Assembly (NCBI GenBank): GCA_030998225.1
Contig: JAPYXD010000734.1
Coordinates: forward strand, 186,001-250,000
DNA: 64,000 bases
Origin: Diplolepis rosae
Lineage: Eukaryota; Arthropoda; Insecta; Hymenoptera; Diplolepididae
Direction: 5' to 3'
Shown one piece after another: positions 1 to 8,228 of the stretch; position 1 is the stretch's first letter; each line of letters starts with the position of its first letter. The notes beneath the pieces are model-generated. The model ran no database searches. It was not told the origin of the DNA and saw nothing but the letters and a program-made list of their open reading frames with translations. The position numbers were made by a program, and so were the translations under genes.

Positions 1-148
1 ATCGTATAATTACCCAAGATTCTGTGCTTGAGTCTAGCTTGGCTAATTTTTAATCACAGAAAGATCGAATAATTGAAACCACAAAATAGGATATTAGAAT
101 AAAAATTTATTTTTATTGATTTTTATTCCTGTGACTGAAATTTGTTTT

Positions 149-220
149 GGGATATAGCTTTTCACTTTGTGGGAAGTTATATTAAACAGCGATCAGTGAA
201 TTGCGCGCTCAGCTATCCCC
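149..220 (+). repeat. Leader hairpin repeat, copy 1
   Basis: The segment starts GGGATATAGCT and ends AGCTATCCC, so its ends can pair as a 9-bp stem with a 2-nt bulge. The interior shares most of its bases with copy 2, including the string TTGCGCGCTCAGCTATCC. Length and paired ends recall a tRNA, but there is no T-arm or B-box consensus. A structured leader RNA signal such as packaging, dimerisation or translation control is an inference from position. Confidence 0.5.
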
Positions 221-307
221 AAACTAGAGTTTCAGAAGCAGATTAAGAATTAATTTAATAAATTTTGTATCTGAAGTTTCGATTACTCTAATGAAAAATT
301 TGTTTAA

Positions 308-377
308 GGATATAGCTTTTCATTTTCGTGGAAGGTTATATTAAAAAGCGATTAGCGAATTGCGCGCTCAGCTATCC
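308..377 (+). repeat. Leader hairpin repeat, copy 2
   Basis: This is the second copy, about 157 bp downstream of copy 1. Its ends, TAAGGATATAGCT (305-317) and AGCTATCCTTA (370-380), form an 11-bp stem with the same 2-nt bulge. At the third base pair from the GG/CC core copy 1 has G-C and copy 2 has A-T. This is a compensatory change and supports a real RNA stem. Confidence 0.5.
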
Positions 378-570
378 TTAAATTAGAGTTTTTGAATTTT
401 AGAATTGTAATTTTTCCTATAAAATTACACAAGTACACTATACATCAAATTTATGTAACAAAATATTTGTTTAGAAATCAGAATTAAACAAAAACTTTCA
501 ATAAAACAACTAAAATAAATTCTATAAATAAAAAAAATAAAAAACGTATATTTGTAAATTTGTTTAAAAA

Positions 571-574
<4 letters not shown>

Positions 575-601
<27 letters not shown>
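575..601. repeat. (AT)n microsatellite
   Basis: An uninterrupted AT dinucleotide run about 50 bp upstream of the ATG at 652. Confidence 0.95.
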
Positions 602-605
<4 letters not shown>

Positions 606-651
606 ATCAAAATATACATAACTCATATTTTGTACAATACTGTATTTTTAC

Positions 652-1179
652 ATGTCTTTACCCCCAGTTAGATATACTCTTAAACGTTCCCGAGCAGGAA
701 AACATATAGATGAGTTGAAATTACCAACTTGTGAAATAAGAGAAATAAAAAACGACGTTGAATTTTCCGATTTATTTGAGCAATTGTTAGAGAAAAGAAG
801 CAATTATATAAAAAACAAACTTTCGCGTAATTTAGGAAAGGAAAAGGATACAAAAATCGAATCTGTACCAGAAAACTTTGAAACGAAAAATCCCGAACCT
901 GAATTAATATTGACTGAAAATAAAATTTCTGAATATCTACCCCCAATTATCGAAACTTTAAATATTTTCTCTGACTCGGAACCTGAAGCAAACTCGAGTC
1001 ACTTTGTTCATAATAAAGATAAAATAGCAAGTATTGAGGTTATCAGCATATTCTCAGATTCAGGATCTGAAACAGAAATTGAGGAATCCAGTTTTGCGCA
1101 GAATAAAATTTTTCTACCCAAAATAACAAATATTTGCAGTTTAGGAAAAAATAAAGTTAAATTAATTAAAGATTTTTAA
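652..1179 (+). CDS. Small acidic accessory ORF upstream of gag
   Basis: This open frame of 175 codons begins at an ATG and lies 88 bp before gag. I do not recognise a family. The N-terminus is basic (residues about 8-17 contain KRSRAGK). The middle is charged, and the C-terminal half has two similar acidic serine clusters, IFSDSEPE and IFSDSGSETE. The second follows IEVIS, so both look like SUMO-interaction or casein-kinase-2 type patches. No transmembrane segment or zinc motif is visible. Most Ty3/gypsy elements start with gag, so an extra ORF in front is unusual. It could be an accessory protein or a detached N-terminal part of Gag. It has no internal stop although the downstream genes are broken. 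Confidence 0.55.
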   Translation: MSLPPVRYTLKRSRAGKHIDELKLPTCEIREIKNDVEFSDLFEQLLEKRSNYIKNKLSRNLGKEKDTKIESVPENFETKNPEPELILTENKISEYLPPIIETLNIFSDSEPEANSSHFVHNKDKIASIEVISIFSDSGSETEIEESSFAQNKIFLPKITNICSLGKNKVKLIKDF

Positions 1180-1203
1180 GAAAAGAAAAGTTATTCTATT
1201 TTT

Positions 1204-1232
1204 GAAAAAAAGGGGTGATATTAATAATATCA
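1204..1232. other. Purine tract followed by 17-nt perfect palindrome
   Basis: A purine run (GAAAAAAAGGGG, 1204-1215) is followed directly by TGATATTAATAATATCA (1216-1232), which has 8-bp arms around one A. It lies between the acidic ORF and gag. It could be a second polypurine-like priming site or a structural element between ORFs. Function is unknown. Confidence 0.5.
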
Positions 1233-1267
1233 AATAAATTTATTTCCGAAAAATATGAGAAATATCT

Positions 1268-2659
1268 ATGTCGGTTCCATCACGAGACAGCAGTAAAAAA
1301 GGCACCATAACTCGTAGTCAAGCAAGGAAAAACCCAACTTTAGCAAAAGAAGTTGAAGAAAGTTCCCAAGTACCACTTAAACCAAAAAGAAAAACTCAAG
1401 AAGGAAATTTACAATATTCCGAATCTTCAAGTAATTTAGATCAAACTGATCTTTTAGATATTAGCATAGGAAGTATTCCTGACGCTGAAACTAGTGCTTT
1501 AAACAAATCAATTATTGACATAAAAAACCCTAAGAGTCCATTTTTTGATAAATTTAAAACTTTTATCAAACGCAATAATAGTATAATTATTGCAGGTGAT
1601 CAGTATAACGATACACCCCAAATTAACCCTTCATTTGACGATACCATAGGGGATATAACACTCAGAGAAAAATCAATAATTGAAAGCATTACAGCAAACT
1701 CAACCTTGTGTGATAGAACTTTATGCCCAGATCAATTTGGTGATATTTCAAATAATAAAATTCTCACCACACCTCAAAAAAGATACGAATCAATAGATCC
1801 ATTCGAAACAAAATCACAACTAAATAGGACTCCAGAATCATTCAATCAAACAACAATATTTAAAAATCCAAATCTAGAATTTGAAAAAGTCCAAGAAACT
1901 TTACCAAATAAAATCAATGAAATTGCACCTGACGACTCTGCAAATATCGAACAGGCTTTTGATTCGCTAAAATCTTCACACCCGTCTTCAACCTCCAGGA
2001 AATCTAATAAAGAAATTTTAGCAAATAATTTACCAAATAATAATCTAACAACACAACCTACAGAAATGATGAATTTACCTACAAATCAACAAGTATCTCT
2101 ACGAGATGCGTTAGAGATTGTCCCATACTTTGATGGCTCAAGTAAGGTACCATTGACAATTTTTATCGAAGCCTGCAAAGAAGCTAAAGAAATGGTCCCC
2201 AATGCAGAAGCTAATTTAGTAAAATTATTAAGAAGCAAACTTACAGGTGAAGCCAGAAGATGTATAATAGGAAATTATTATAATAATTTAGAAGATTTTA
2301 TTTCAAAACTAAAAACAATTTTTTCACCATCAAAAACCGTATACCAATTACAAGGAGATTTAGGCAGGATATACATGTGGGAAAATGAAAGTGTTTTATC
2401 TTACGCAACACGCATACAAGAAATAGCAGCAGAAATCCTAGAATGTCATAAACAAAATAATAATGGCAAAGAAGCTGCTGAATTTGAAAGAAATCTGGAA
2501 AGAGACGCAATCGATTGTTTTCTACGAGGTTTAAAACCAGAATTGGAAATACGAATAGGAACAGCCAATAAATTTGACGAAATAGTAGAAAGAGCAATAC
2601 GAGAAGAAAGAAATTTAACAGAAACGAACTGCGAAGAGGAAATAGACAACATTCACTAG
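1268..2659 (+). CDS. gag: Gag polyprotein (capsid part), frameshifted C-terminus
   Basis: This 463-codon frame starts at an ATG. Residues 1-270 are a polar region with TRSQARK near the start. The stretch from LRDALEIVPYFDG (about 278) to about 450 has the pattern of the retrotransposon Gag capsid domain: FIEACKEAKEM, LVKLLRSKLTGEARR, LKTIF, SYATRIQEIAAE, FLRGLKPELE. Gag forms the cytoplasmic particle that packages element RNA. The frame stops at 2657, before the zinc knuckle. The nucleocapsid part continues at once in the -1 frame, so this copy has either an indel near 2620-2650 or, less likely, a programmed shift. The next ORF upstream ends at 1179. Confidence 0.85.
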   Translation: MSVPSRDSSKKGTITRSQARKNPTLAKEVEESSQVPLKPKRKTQEGNLQYSESSSNLDQTDLLDISIGSIPDAETSALNKSIIDIKNPKSPFFDKFKTFIKRNNSIIIAGDQYNDTPQINPSFDDTIGDITLREKSIIESITANSTLCDRTLCPDQFGDISNNKILTTPQKRYESIDPFETKSQLNRTPESFNQTTIFKNPNLEFEKVQETLPNKINEIAPDDSANIEQAFDSLKSSHPSSTSRKSNKEILANNLPNNNLTTQPTEMMNLPTNQQVSLRDALEIVPYFDGSSKVPLTIFIEACKEAKEMVPNAEANLVKLLRSKLTGEARRCIIGNYYNNLEDFISKLKTIFSPSKTVYQLQGDLGRIYMWENESVLSYATRIQEIAAEILECHKQNNNGKEAAEFERNLERDAIDCFLRGLKPELEIRIGTANKFDEIVERAIREERNLTETNCEEEIDNIH

Positions 2660-3147
2660 TCCAAGAAGTTGAAAAATCATCACTTAATAGTCGAGATTTT
2701 GCAAAAACAAATAAAATAAATTTAACACGAGAAGAACTAATAAAATGTCAAATCTGTCAGAAAATAGGCCACACAGCAGCAACCTGTTTTCAATATGTTC
2801 AACAGTTAACAAATAAAAATTCACAAAGCAATCAGTTTATAAATAACTTGACTAGACAAAATAATCAATACCAGGGAAATAAGCAAGGTCAGGGAACGCA
2901 GTGGAGACCCCCACAGAGATACCAGGTGCTAAGCCTAAATCAACAAGGTAGTAGAAACAACTATAGAGATATAAATAGCTTTCCATCCCACCCTAATTTT
3001 TCCCAAGGAAACAGATTTAATCAAAACCCAAACTTCAATCGAAATACCCAGAATATGTATCGCAATTTTAACCAAAATAACCAAGGTCGAAATTTTAATC
3101 AAAATCCAAATTTCAATAGAAATTCTAATCAAAATCCGAATTTCAAT
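2641..3147 (+). pseudogene. gag: Gag nucleocapsid tail with CCHC zinc knuckle and N/Q-rich repeats
   Basis: This open stretch in the -1 frame relative to gag needs no start of its own. It encodes CQICQKIGHTAATC (from 2746), a canonical CX2CX4HX4C RNA-binding zinc knuckle. A long Asn/Gln-rich tail follows with repeats of NPNFNRN and NFNQ. The tail runs into RT-coding sequence at about 3146 without any protease or RT N-terminus. The low-complexity tail may have promoted the deletion. The N/Q repeats could favour self-association of Gag, which is an inference. Confidence 0.8.
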
Positions 3148-4462
3148 TTTAGATCAATTGGGATCTGCACAATATTTTTCCGTATTTGATCTTGCTTCCG
3201 GATTTCATCAAATAAAAATGAGCCCTGAAGACTCTCATAAAACAGCTTTTTCCACCCCTTATGGCCATTATGAATTTGACCGTATGCCATTTGGTTTAAA
3301 AAACGCACCAGCTACCTTTCAACGATTGATGGATTTAGTTTTAACAGGACTTCAAGGAACTGAATTATTTGTCTACTTAGATGACATTGTTTTATATGCA
3401 AATTCTTTAGAAGAACATGAGGAAAAATTTAACAAACTAATGGAAAGATTAAGTGGAGCAAATCTCAAATTACAGCCAGATAAATGTGAATTTTTACGCC
3501 CAGAAGTTGCTTATTTAGGACACATAATAGACAAGGAAGGAATACGACCAGACCCTAAAAAACTAGAGGCAGTAAACAATTTTCCGATACCAAAAAACCC
3601 TAAAAATATTAAACAATTTTTAGGATTAGCTGGTTATTACCGAAGATTTATTGATGGATTTTCTAAAATTGCAACACCCTTGAATCAACTTTTAAAGAAA
3701 GATGTAAAATTTTATTGGTCTGAAAAACAACAAGAAGCATTTGAACTTTTAAAGGAAAAATTGTGTGATGAACCTCTTTTACAAAGACCAGACTTCTCAC
3801 AACCTTTCATTTTAACAACTGATGCGTCAGGATTCGCTATAGGAGGAATACTTTCTCAAGGTAAAATAGGTAAAGATAAACCTATAGCTTATACTTCTAG
3901 ATCATTAAATGATTGTGAGAGAAAATATGATACATATGAAAAAGAAGCATTAGCAATTATTTATTGTGTAACATATTTTCGCCCTTACTTGTATGGACGA
4001 AAATTTACCTTGGTCACAGACCATAAACCATTAGTATGGTTTCAAAACTCGAAGGACCCTTGCTCACGAGTAACTAGGTGGAAATTAAAATTGGCAGAAT
4101 ATGATTTTGATGTTGTATACAAAGCAGGTAAAACTCCTATAGATTTAGAAGATATTGAAAACAATGATATAAATGATAAAAACAATATTGAAATAAATTT
4201 AATTGAACAAGGAAATGCAAAATGCATATCTAGGTTTAAACGTGGAAACAAAGCACCAGAAATAAATCTTACATGCAATGAAGAAATAAATTATGATATT
4301 ATTGAAGAAAGAAAAATTGATGAGAGGAATTCTAAAGAAACTAAGGAATTTATGAACGGAGAAAATTTAATTAAGAATAAGAATAATCGAAGAAATTATG
4401 ATGAATTAAAATATAAGGTTATTGAAGATGGAAATAATGATAAACGAAGAAACTTTATTTAA
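3146..4462 (+). CDS. pol: Pol: reverse transcriptase (N-truncated) and RNase H
   Basis: The frame opens inside RT at LDQLGSAQYFS, just before motif A (FSVFDLASGFHQI, Asp codon at 3188). It continues through MPFGLKNAPATFQR, the catalytic YLDD (3374-3385), KCEFL..YLGHII and GLAGYYRRFI. The RNase H domain follows, with TTDASGFAIGG, EKEALAI, TDHKPL and WKLKLAEYDF. RT copies the element RNA into DNA in the cytoplasmic particle and RNase H removes the RNA. The aspartic protease and the RT fingers, which normally precede motif A, are absent. After RNase H the frame enters a lysine/glutamate/asparagine-rich tail and shifts to the next frame near 4440. The enzyme encoded here cannot be functional. Confidence 0.92.
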   Translation: MLDQLGSAQYFSVFDLASGFHQIKMSPEDSHKTAFSTPYGHYEFDRMPFGLKNAPATFQRLMDLVLTGLQGTELFVYLDDIVLYANSLEEHEEKFNKLMERLSGANLKLQPDKCEFLRPEVAYLGHIIDKEGIRPDPKKLEAVNNFPIPKNPKNIKQFLGLAGYYRRFIDGFSKIATPLNQLLKKDVKFYWSEKQQEAFELLKEKLCDEPLLQRPDFSQPFILTTDASGFAIGGILSQGKIGKDKPIAYTSRSLNDCERKYDTYEKEALAIIYCVTYFRPYLYGRKFTLVTDHKPLVWFQNSKDPCSRVTRWKLKLAEYDFDVVYKAGKTPIDLEDIENNDINDKNNIEINLIEQGNAKCISRFKRGNKAPEINLTCNEEINYDIIEERKIDERNSKETKEFMNGENLIKNKNNRRNYDELKYKVIEDGNNDKRRNFI

Positions 4463-6098
4463 AAATGTTGATAATAAAAAACGTTATTATGAGGATATTG
4501 ATGAAGAAAAAATTGATAGAAATGATACTGAACAATTATTAAATGAAGAATATTTACTGATAAATGATAAAGACAATGATAAAGACAATGATGAAAAATG
4601 TTGTATTAAATTGAATATTAAGGATATAAAAAAAGGAGCAGTTTATGAAAATAATGAAAAAACTATTGAACAATTAGACGAAGAAGATTTATTTGACATA
4701 ATTAATAAAATATTGATTAATGTAATAATGAATAAAATGAATAATGAGGAAAATGGAAACACTTTTTGCAAATTGATCGATGAAGGAAATATTTCGGAAA
4801 CATTTGTTTCGCAATTTTTGAAATATGTCATGGATTCAATTCCAATTTTATTAGAAAATAAAAATAAATGCTATGCTATGCAAACAAGGAGTCAGTTAAA
4901 AAATTCAAAGAAGATAAGTAATAATAATGAAGATTATATGAAAAATAAATTATTAAGAAATGTTGAAGTAACGAATGAAGTAAAAAGGAAACGTGGAAGG
5001 CCACGAAAAATTATTCAGGAAGTAAAATTACAGGAACAAATTAAGAATAGAGGTAGACCCAGAAAATGTTTAAATAAATCACCTGAGATTAATAAAAAAC
5101 GTAAATTTACGGAATCAGAAGACGAATCCGATTCTGATCCAGATTATGATATTAAGCAAAAGCCAAAAGCAAATAAGAAGAGGAAACATTTTAAGAAAGA
5201 TGAAGAATTAAATGAAGAAAATGATTTTGAAACAAATTCTGATTTTTCAAGTGAAGACGAAAAAGAAGAAATCCAGGAAAATTTTCAAAATGTAGAACAT
5301 GAAAACGAAAACGAACAACCGGATATACCAGAAATAGAAAATTCTGAAAACTCTGATGATTACGATTTTACAGAAGAAAGGCCACCCCCAGAGCCACCCC
5401 CTGATCAACCTTCAACATCTGGATTGCCTAGAACACAGAAGAATATAATTGAATGCCGCGACCAATTAACAATGAAAAAGGATAATTATGCATATTTTGT
5501 AACTAATAAAGGAGAAGCTCGTGACGTAGGTTCCAAACTTCTAGAAAAACGTGGAAAATTACCAAAATTTAAAAATTTACAAAAAGGAATAGTTAAAAAA
5601 TTACGGAAAGGACATCAATACCATTTTGCACTTCCAATTGAAGATGAATTTAAGACAAGTCTAGGAGAAACGACTAAAGATATTAAGTTGGCGATTTATT
5701 CTCTTCATTCCATGGTAAAAGAATTAAGTATTAAATCAATTAGTATTGCGAAATCACCACACGTTAACAATGTTTTGTGGGAAGAAATTTTGGCTACATT
5801 AAAAATAGCATTTTTGGATTCAACAATTAAAATAATAATTTGTAATGGAATCACACAATATCCTACAAAAGAGCAAAGAAATCAATTAATCGAAGAAGCT
5901 CATTCATCTGCTATAGGAGGACATAAAGGAGTAACAAAAACTTATAATAGAATCAGACAAAGATACTATTGGGAAAATATGAAATCGGACATACAAAAAT
6001 ATATACAACTCTGTTTAGAATGTCAACTTAAAAAACTTGTTCGGGTCAAAACAAAACAACCCTATGATAATTACCGATACTCCAGGAACAGCATTTGA
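4422..6098 (+). CDS. pol: Pol linker with two AT-hooks, and integrase HHCC domain
   Basis: This is a 558-codon frame. The first ~360 residues are an acidic and basic low-complexity region. It includes CYAMQTRSQ, two AT-hook cores (KRGRPRK near 4988-5010 and NRGRPRK near 5046-5066), a bipartite-like basic patch (NKKRKF, NKKRKHFKK), long Glu/Asp/Ser runs and a proline cluster. The C-terminal ~100 residues hold the integrase zinc-binding domain: EEAHSS and GGHKG supply the histidines and CLEC the cysteines, followed by RQRYYWENM, which is typical of gypsy integrases. AT-hooks bind the minor groove of AT-rich DNA, so the linker may tether the preintegration complex to AT-rich chromatin (inference). 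The frame breaks at a CCC run (6060-6062) before the integrase core. Confidence 0.85.
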   Translation: MKMEIMINEETLFKNVDNKKRYYEDIDEEKIDRNDTEQLLNEEYLLINDKDNDKDNDEKCCIKLNIKDIKKGAVYENNEKTIEQLDEEDLFDIINKILINVIMNKMNNEENGNTFCKLIDEGNISETFVSQFLKYVMDSIPILLENKNKCYAMQTRSQLKNSKKISNNNEDYMKNKLLRNVEVTNEVKRKRGRPRKIIQEVKLQEQIKNRGRPRKCLNKSPEINKKRKFTESEDESDSDPDYDIKQKPKANKKRKHFKKDEELNEENDFETNSDFSSEDEKEEIQENFQNVEHENENEQPDIPEIENSENSDDYDFTEERPPPEPPPDQPSTSGLPRTQKNIIECRDQLTMKKDNYAYFVTNKGEARDVGSKLLEKRGKLPKFKNLQKGIVKKLRKGHQYHFALPIEDEFKTSLGETTKDIKLAIYSLHSMVKELSIKSISIAKSPHVNNVLWEEILATLKIAFLDSTIKIIICNGITQYPTKEQRNQLIEEAHSSAIGGHKGVTKTYNRIRQRYYWENMKSDIQKYIQLCLECQLKKLVRVKTKQPYDNYRYSRNSI

Positions 6099-6933
6099 GA
6101 AAATTTCAATGGATATTGTTGGAAAATTACCAATAACTTCAGCACAAAATCAGTATATACTTACAATTCAGGATAATTTTACTAAATACTCTTTAGCAAT
6201 CCCACTCCCTAATCATCAAGCGGGAACAATAGCAGATGCTTTTGTTAAGAAATTTATTTGCATATATGGCTCACCAAAAGCAGTTTTAACAGATCAAGGA
6301 GCAGATTTTCTAAGCAATTTAATGAGAAAAATGGCAAAGCGATTTCGTATACGTCAGTTTAAAACTACTGCTTATCATCCTCAATCAAATGGATCATTGG
6401 AAAGATCCCACCACGTTCTTAAAGAATATCTTAAACAATTTATTGAAAATAATGCAGAATGGGATGACTGGATTGAATTAGCAATGTTTTCATATAACAC
6501 GAGTGTTCACGAAGGAACAAAATGCACACCTTACGAATTAGTCTTTGGGAAATTAGCACGTTTACCATCTAGCGATCCTTTACCGGAACATGAAAAAATG
6601 GAAACTTATGATATGTACATGACAAAATTAATTACAAAATTACATGAAATGCGTGGAATAGCAAGACAAAATTTAATAGCAGCTAAAGAAAAATCGAAAG
6701 AATATTATGACAGAAAAATTAATCCACAAAATTTTAAAATCGGAGATAGTCTATTTTTACTGGAAGGTGGAGAACTAAAAAAGTTCGAAAATCAATACTC
6801 AGGACCATACGAAGTACTTGAAATATTAGGAAAAGGAAACATAAAAATTTCAGTCAAAAATAAACCTAAAATCGTTAATATTAATAGACTCAGACTTTCA
6901 TACATAACCCCAAAAAACAACCAATCAGATTAG
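6037..6933 (+). CDS. pol: Pol: integrase catalytic core and GPY/F domain
   Basis: This 298-codon frame carries the rve integrase core with the catalytic triad Asp26 (ISMDIVG), Asp86 (LTDQGADF) and Glu122 (NGSLERSHH). The 35-residue spacing between the last two fits DD35E. YHPQSNG and SYNTSVHEGTKCTPYEL are typical of Ty3/gypsy. Near the C-terminus ENQYSGPYEVLEILG is the GPY/F module. The enzyme inserts element DNA into the host genome. The core keeps all catalytic residues, but its zinc domain is in the preceding frame because of a single extra C at 6060-6062. The real fusion point is at PMIITDTPGTAF, so the first 9 residues of this frame are a shadow. No chromodomain is seen. Confidence 0.93.
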   Translation: MFGSKQNNPMIITDTPGTAFEKISMDIVGKLPITSAQNQYILTIQDNFTKYSLAIPLPNHQAGTIADAFVKKFICIYGSPKAVLTDQGADFLSNLMRKMAKRFRIRQFKTTAYHPQSNGSLERSHHVLKEYLKQFIENNAEWDDWIELAMFSYNTSVHEGTKCTPYELVFGKLARLPSSDPLPEHEKMETYDMYMTKLITKLHEMRGIARQNLIAAKEKSKEYYDRKINPQNFKIGDSLFLLEGGELKKFENQYSGPYEVLEILGKGNIKISVKNKPKIVNINRLRLSYITPKNNQSD

Positions 6934-6971
6934 AAAGAATTAAAATTAAATAAAAATGATTGCAGATCACA

Positions 6972-7464
6972 ATGGAACCAAAACATCGCCAACGCATTGA
7001 TTTATTATGTGATTTAATCGTTCGCCAAGTTGATATGAAAGCATTATGGCCATACTTATTTCTAAATGGTATATTTAACTATGACGATTGCAACGTACCA
7101 AATTGGTCTCAAGATACAACAAATCCAGAAATAATTAAAGACATAATTTTTCCGTAAGTTTCTAACTTACAAGAATTTTAACGTTGACAAAAGAATAATT
7201 TTTGCATTGTATTGTAGAGTGGGAAATCAAACAGTAATAGCTACAAGAAATATAGCAATAATAACCGAAAATAAAGCAGAATTTGGACAAATAAAATTGA
7301 TACAAGAACATTATGACTTTTGTGAAGAAAAATATGAAGATTCAATAGCTCAAAAAAAAAAAAAAACTAAACTCCAAAATAAAGGTAGTCAAACTATATC
7401 TCAAACAATTGTTCAAAAGAAACTACAAAAACTAAACAGAAAACAATTTTCAGGACATTTATAA
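6972..7464 (+). CDS. CARD-like accessory protein with a probable 64-nt intron
   Basis: The ATG at 6972 starts 38 bp after the integrase stop. The first exon (to 7153) encodes about 60 residues with the hydrophobic pattern of a caspase recruitment domain: MEPKHRQRI at the start, then DLIVRQVDMKALWPYL, a GIFNYDD turn and EIIKDIIF. These match the helices of caspase-type CARDs in spacing, which I recognise by eye only. Unspliced, the frame stops at TAA 7155-7157, inside a GTAAGT donor. Removing 7154-7217 joins the frame to a second exon of 82 codons (7218-7464). That exon is lysine- and glutamine-rich (AQKKKKTKLQNK) and does not look like the remaining CARD helices. CARDs mediate homotypic contacts in apoptosis and immunity. 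A captured host domain that titrates apoptotic adaptors is an inference. Confidence 0.45.
7154..7217 (+). other. Candidate spliceosomal intron (64 nt)
   Basis: Donor GTAAGT at 7154, acceptor TTGTAG ending at 7217, CTAAC branch-like motif at 7162 and a T-rich 3' part. Splicing keeps frame between the two flanking ORFs (6972-7153 and 7218-7464). The unspliced frame ends at the TAA within the donor. Confidence 0.5.
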
Positions 7465-7646
7465 ACCTTTACACATAAGAAAATTCCATCTGCGAATTCT
7501 ATCTAACATTCTTCCTAACTAACTAATTTCTCCTTTCTCTATTTCTTCTTTCCTAACTAAACTAACTTCTAACTTTCTTTCAGGTCACATACTAATACTA
7601 TCTGTTTTTATTTTTCTAGGACATAACCTGCAGAGAAGTGACATAT
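7465..7646 (+). promoter_or_regulatory. Pyrimidine-rich splice-acceptor region with many branch-point motifs
   Basis: No coding frame. Positions 7500-7583 are a C/T-rich tract with several CTAAC/CTAACTAA motifs ending in TTTCTTTCAG (7583). A TACTAAT motif (near 7588) and a second acceptor TTTTTCTAG (7619) follow. This is what a subgenomic splice acceptor in front of an env-type gene looks like in insect endogenous retrovirus-like gypsy elements. The matching donor is probably in the leader, possibly outside the window. Confidence 0.5.
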
Positions 7647-7793
7647 ATGGAAAAATGTTATTTCTTTTCAATTTTATCATACTGCTTAACTCACTTTTTG
7701 CCTGCAAATCTAACTTTAGTGAATATAATTAAAAATAAAATTCGAAAATTCGAAAGGGCTTTACTTTTAAAGTATTTTTTTTATGTTTTTTGA
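7647..7793 (+). pseudogene. Short hydrophobic ORF, possible start of a lost env gene
   Basis: A 48-codon ATG frame lies 28 bp after the second splice acceptor. It has a short polar start, then a hydrophobic stretch (YFFSILSYCLTHFLPANL) that could be a signal peptide, with an N-x-T glycosylation-like site right after it (NLT). The position between integrase and 3' LTR behind an acceptor is where errantiviral env genes lie. No further envelope-like sequence follows in frame. It may equally be a chance ORF. Confidence 0.25.
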
Positions 7794-7808
7794 TGAAAAA
7801 GGCATTTA

Positions 7809-7961
7809 ATGACTTACATAGCCATTTATGAAATACACAGTTTATACAAAGAATGGAATTTAGTACACAGAACTTTTCAACCCAACAACACTAAATTCAT
7901 TTCAACAAAACTTCAATCAAAAATTTATTGGACTCAAATTGTGAGAAGTAATAAAATTTAG
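7809..7961 (+). CDS. Unrecognised 50-codon ORF
   Basis: An ATG frame in another phase, 15 bp after the previous stop. Composition is protein-like (IYEIHSLYKEWNLVHRTF, KIYWTQIVRS) but I do not recognise it. It may be another fragment of the same eroded env or accessory gene. Confidence 0.25.
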   Translation: MTYIAIYEIHSLYKEWNLVHRTFQPNNTKFISTKLQSKIYWTQIVRSNKI

Positions 7962-8228
7962 ATAAAAACTGATATTATGATTGATTGAACAGATTAATAG
8001 TTTTTATAAATAACGAATTGAACAAAAATAAGGTAAAATTAAATTCATTCCAGAAAGTATTATTTTACAAAGGAGTCACTCACAAATAATACAAATAATC
8101 AAACATACTTACCTTTAGTAAATAAGACTCCACTTACTTTCAAACAAAATTTGAATAAATCAAGAGAATAACTTACAAATTGAGGAAAACATTTTTCTTT
8201 CAATCTTAATTAAATCACATTTTACATA
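7962..8228 (+). other. Intergenic, no gene seen
   Basis: AT-rich with stops in all forward frames. The only structure noticed is GGAGTC near 8072 and GACTCC near 8126, which could pair across a ~50-nt loop. Confidence 0.5.

Larger units (their letters stand above)
1..651 (+). other. Noncoding leader upstream of the first ORF
   Basis: No convincing coding frame and no LTR or primer-binding site is recognisable here. The stretch is very AT-rich and holds two copies of a ~72-nt hairpin-forming segment (149-220 and 308-377) and an AT dinucleotide run just before the ATG at 652. By position it is the 5' untranslated leader of the gypsy element. Confidence 0.6.

Noticed and set aside
149..220. tRNA or tRNA-like gene
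   Set aside because: Length and closing stem fit, but there is no A-box/B-box consensus, T-arm or anticodon arm, and no CCA-type end.
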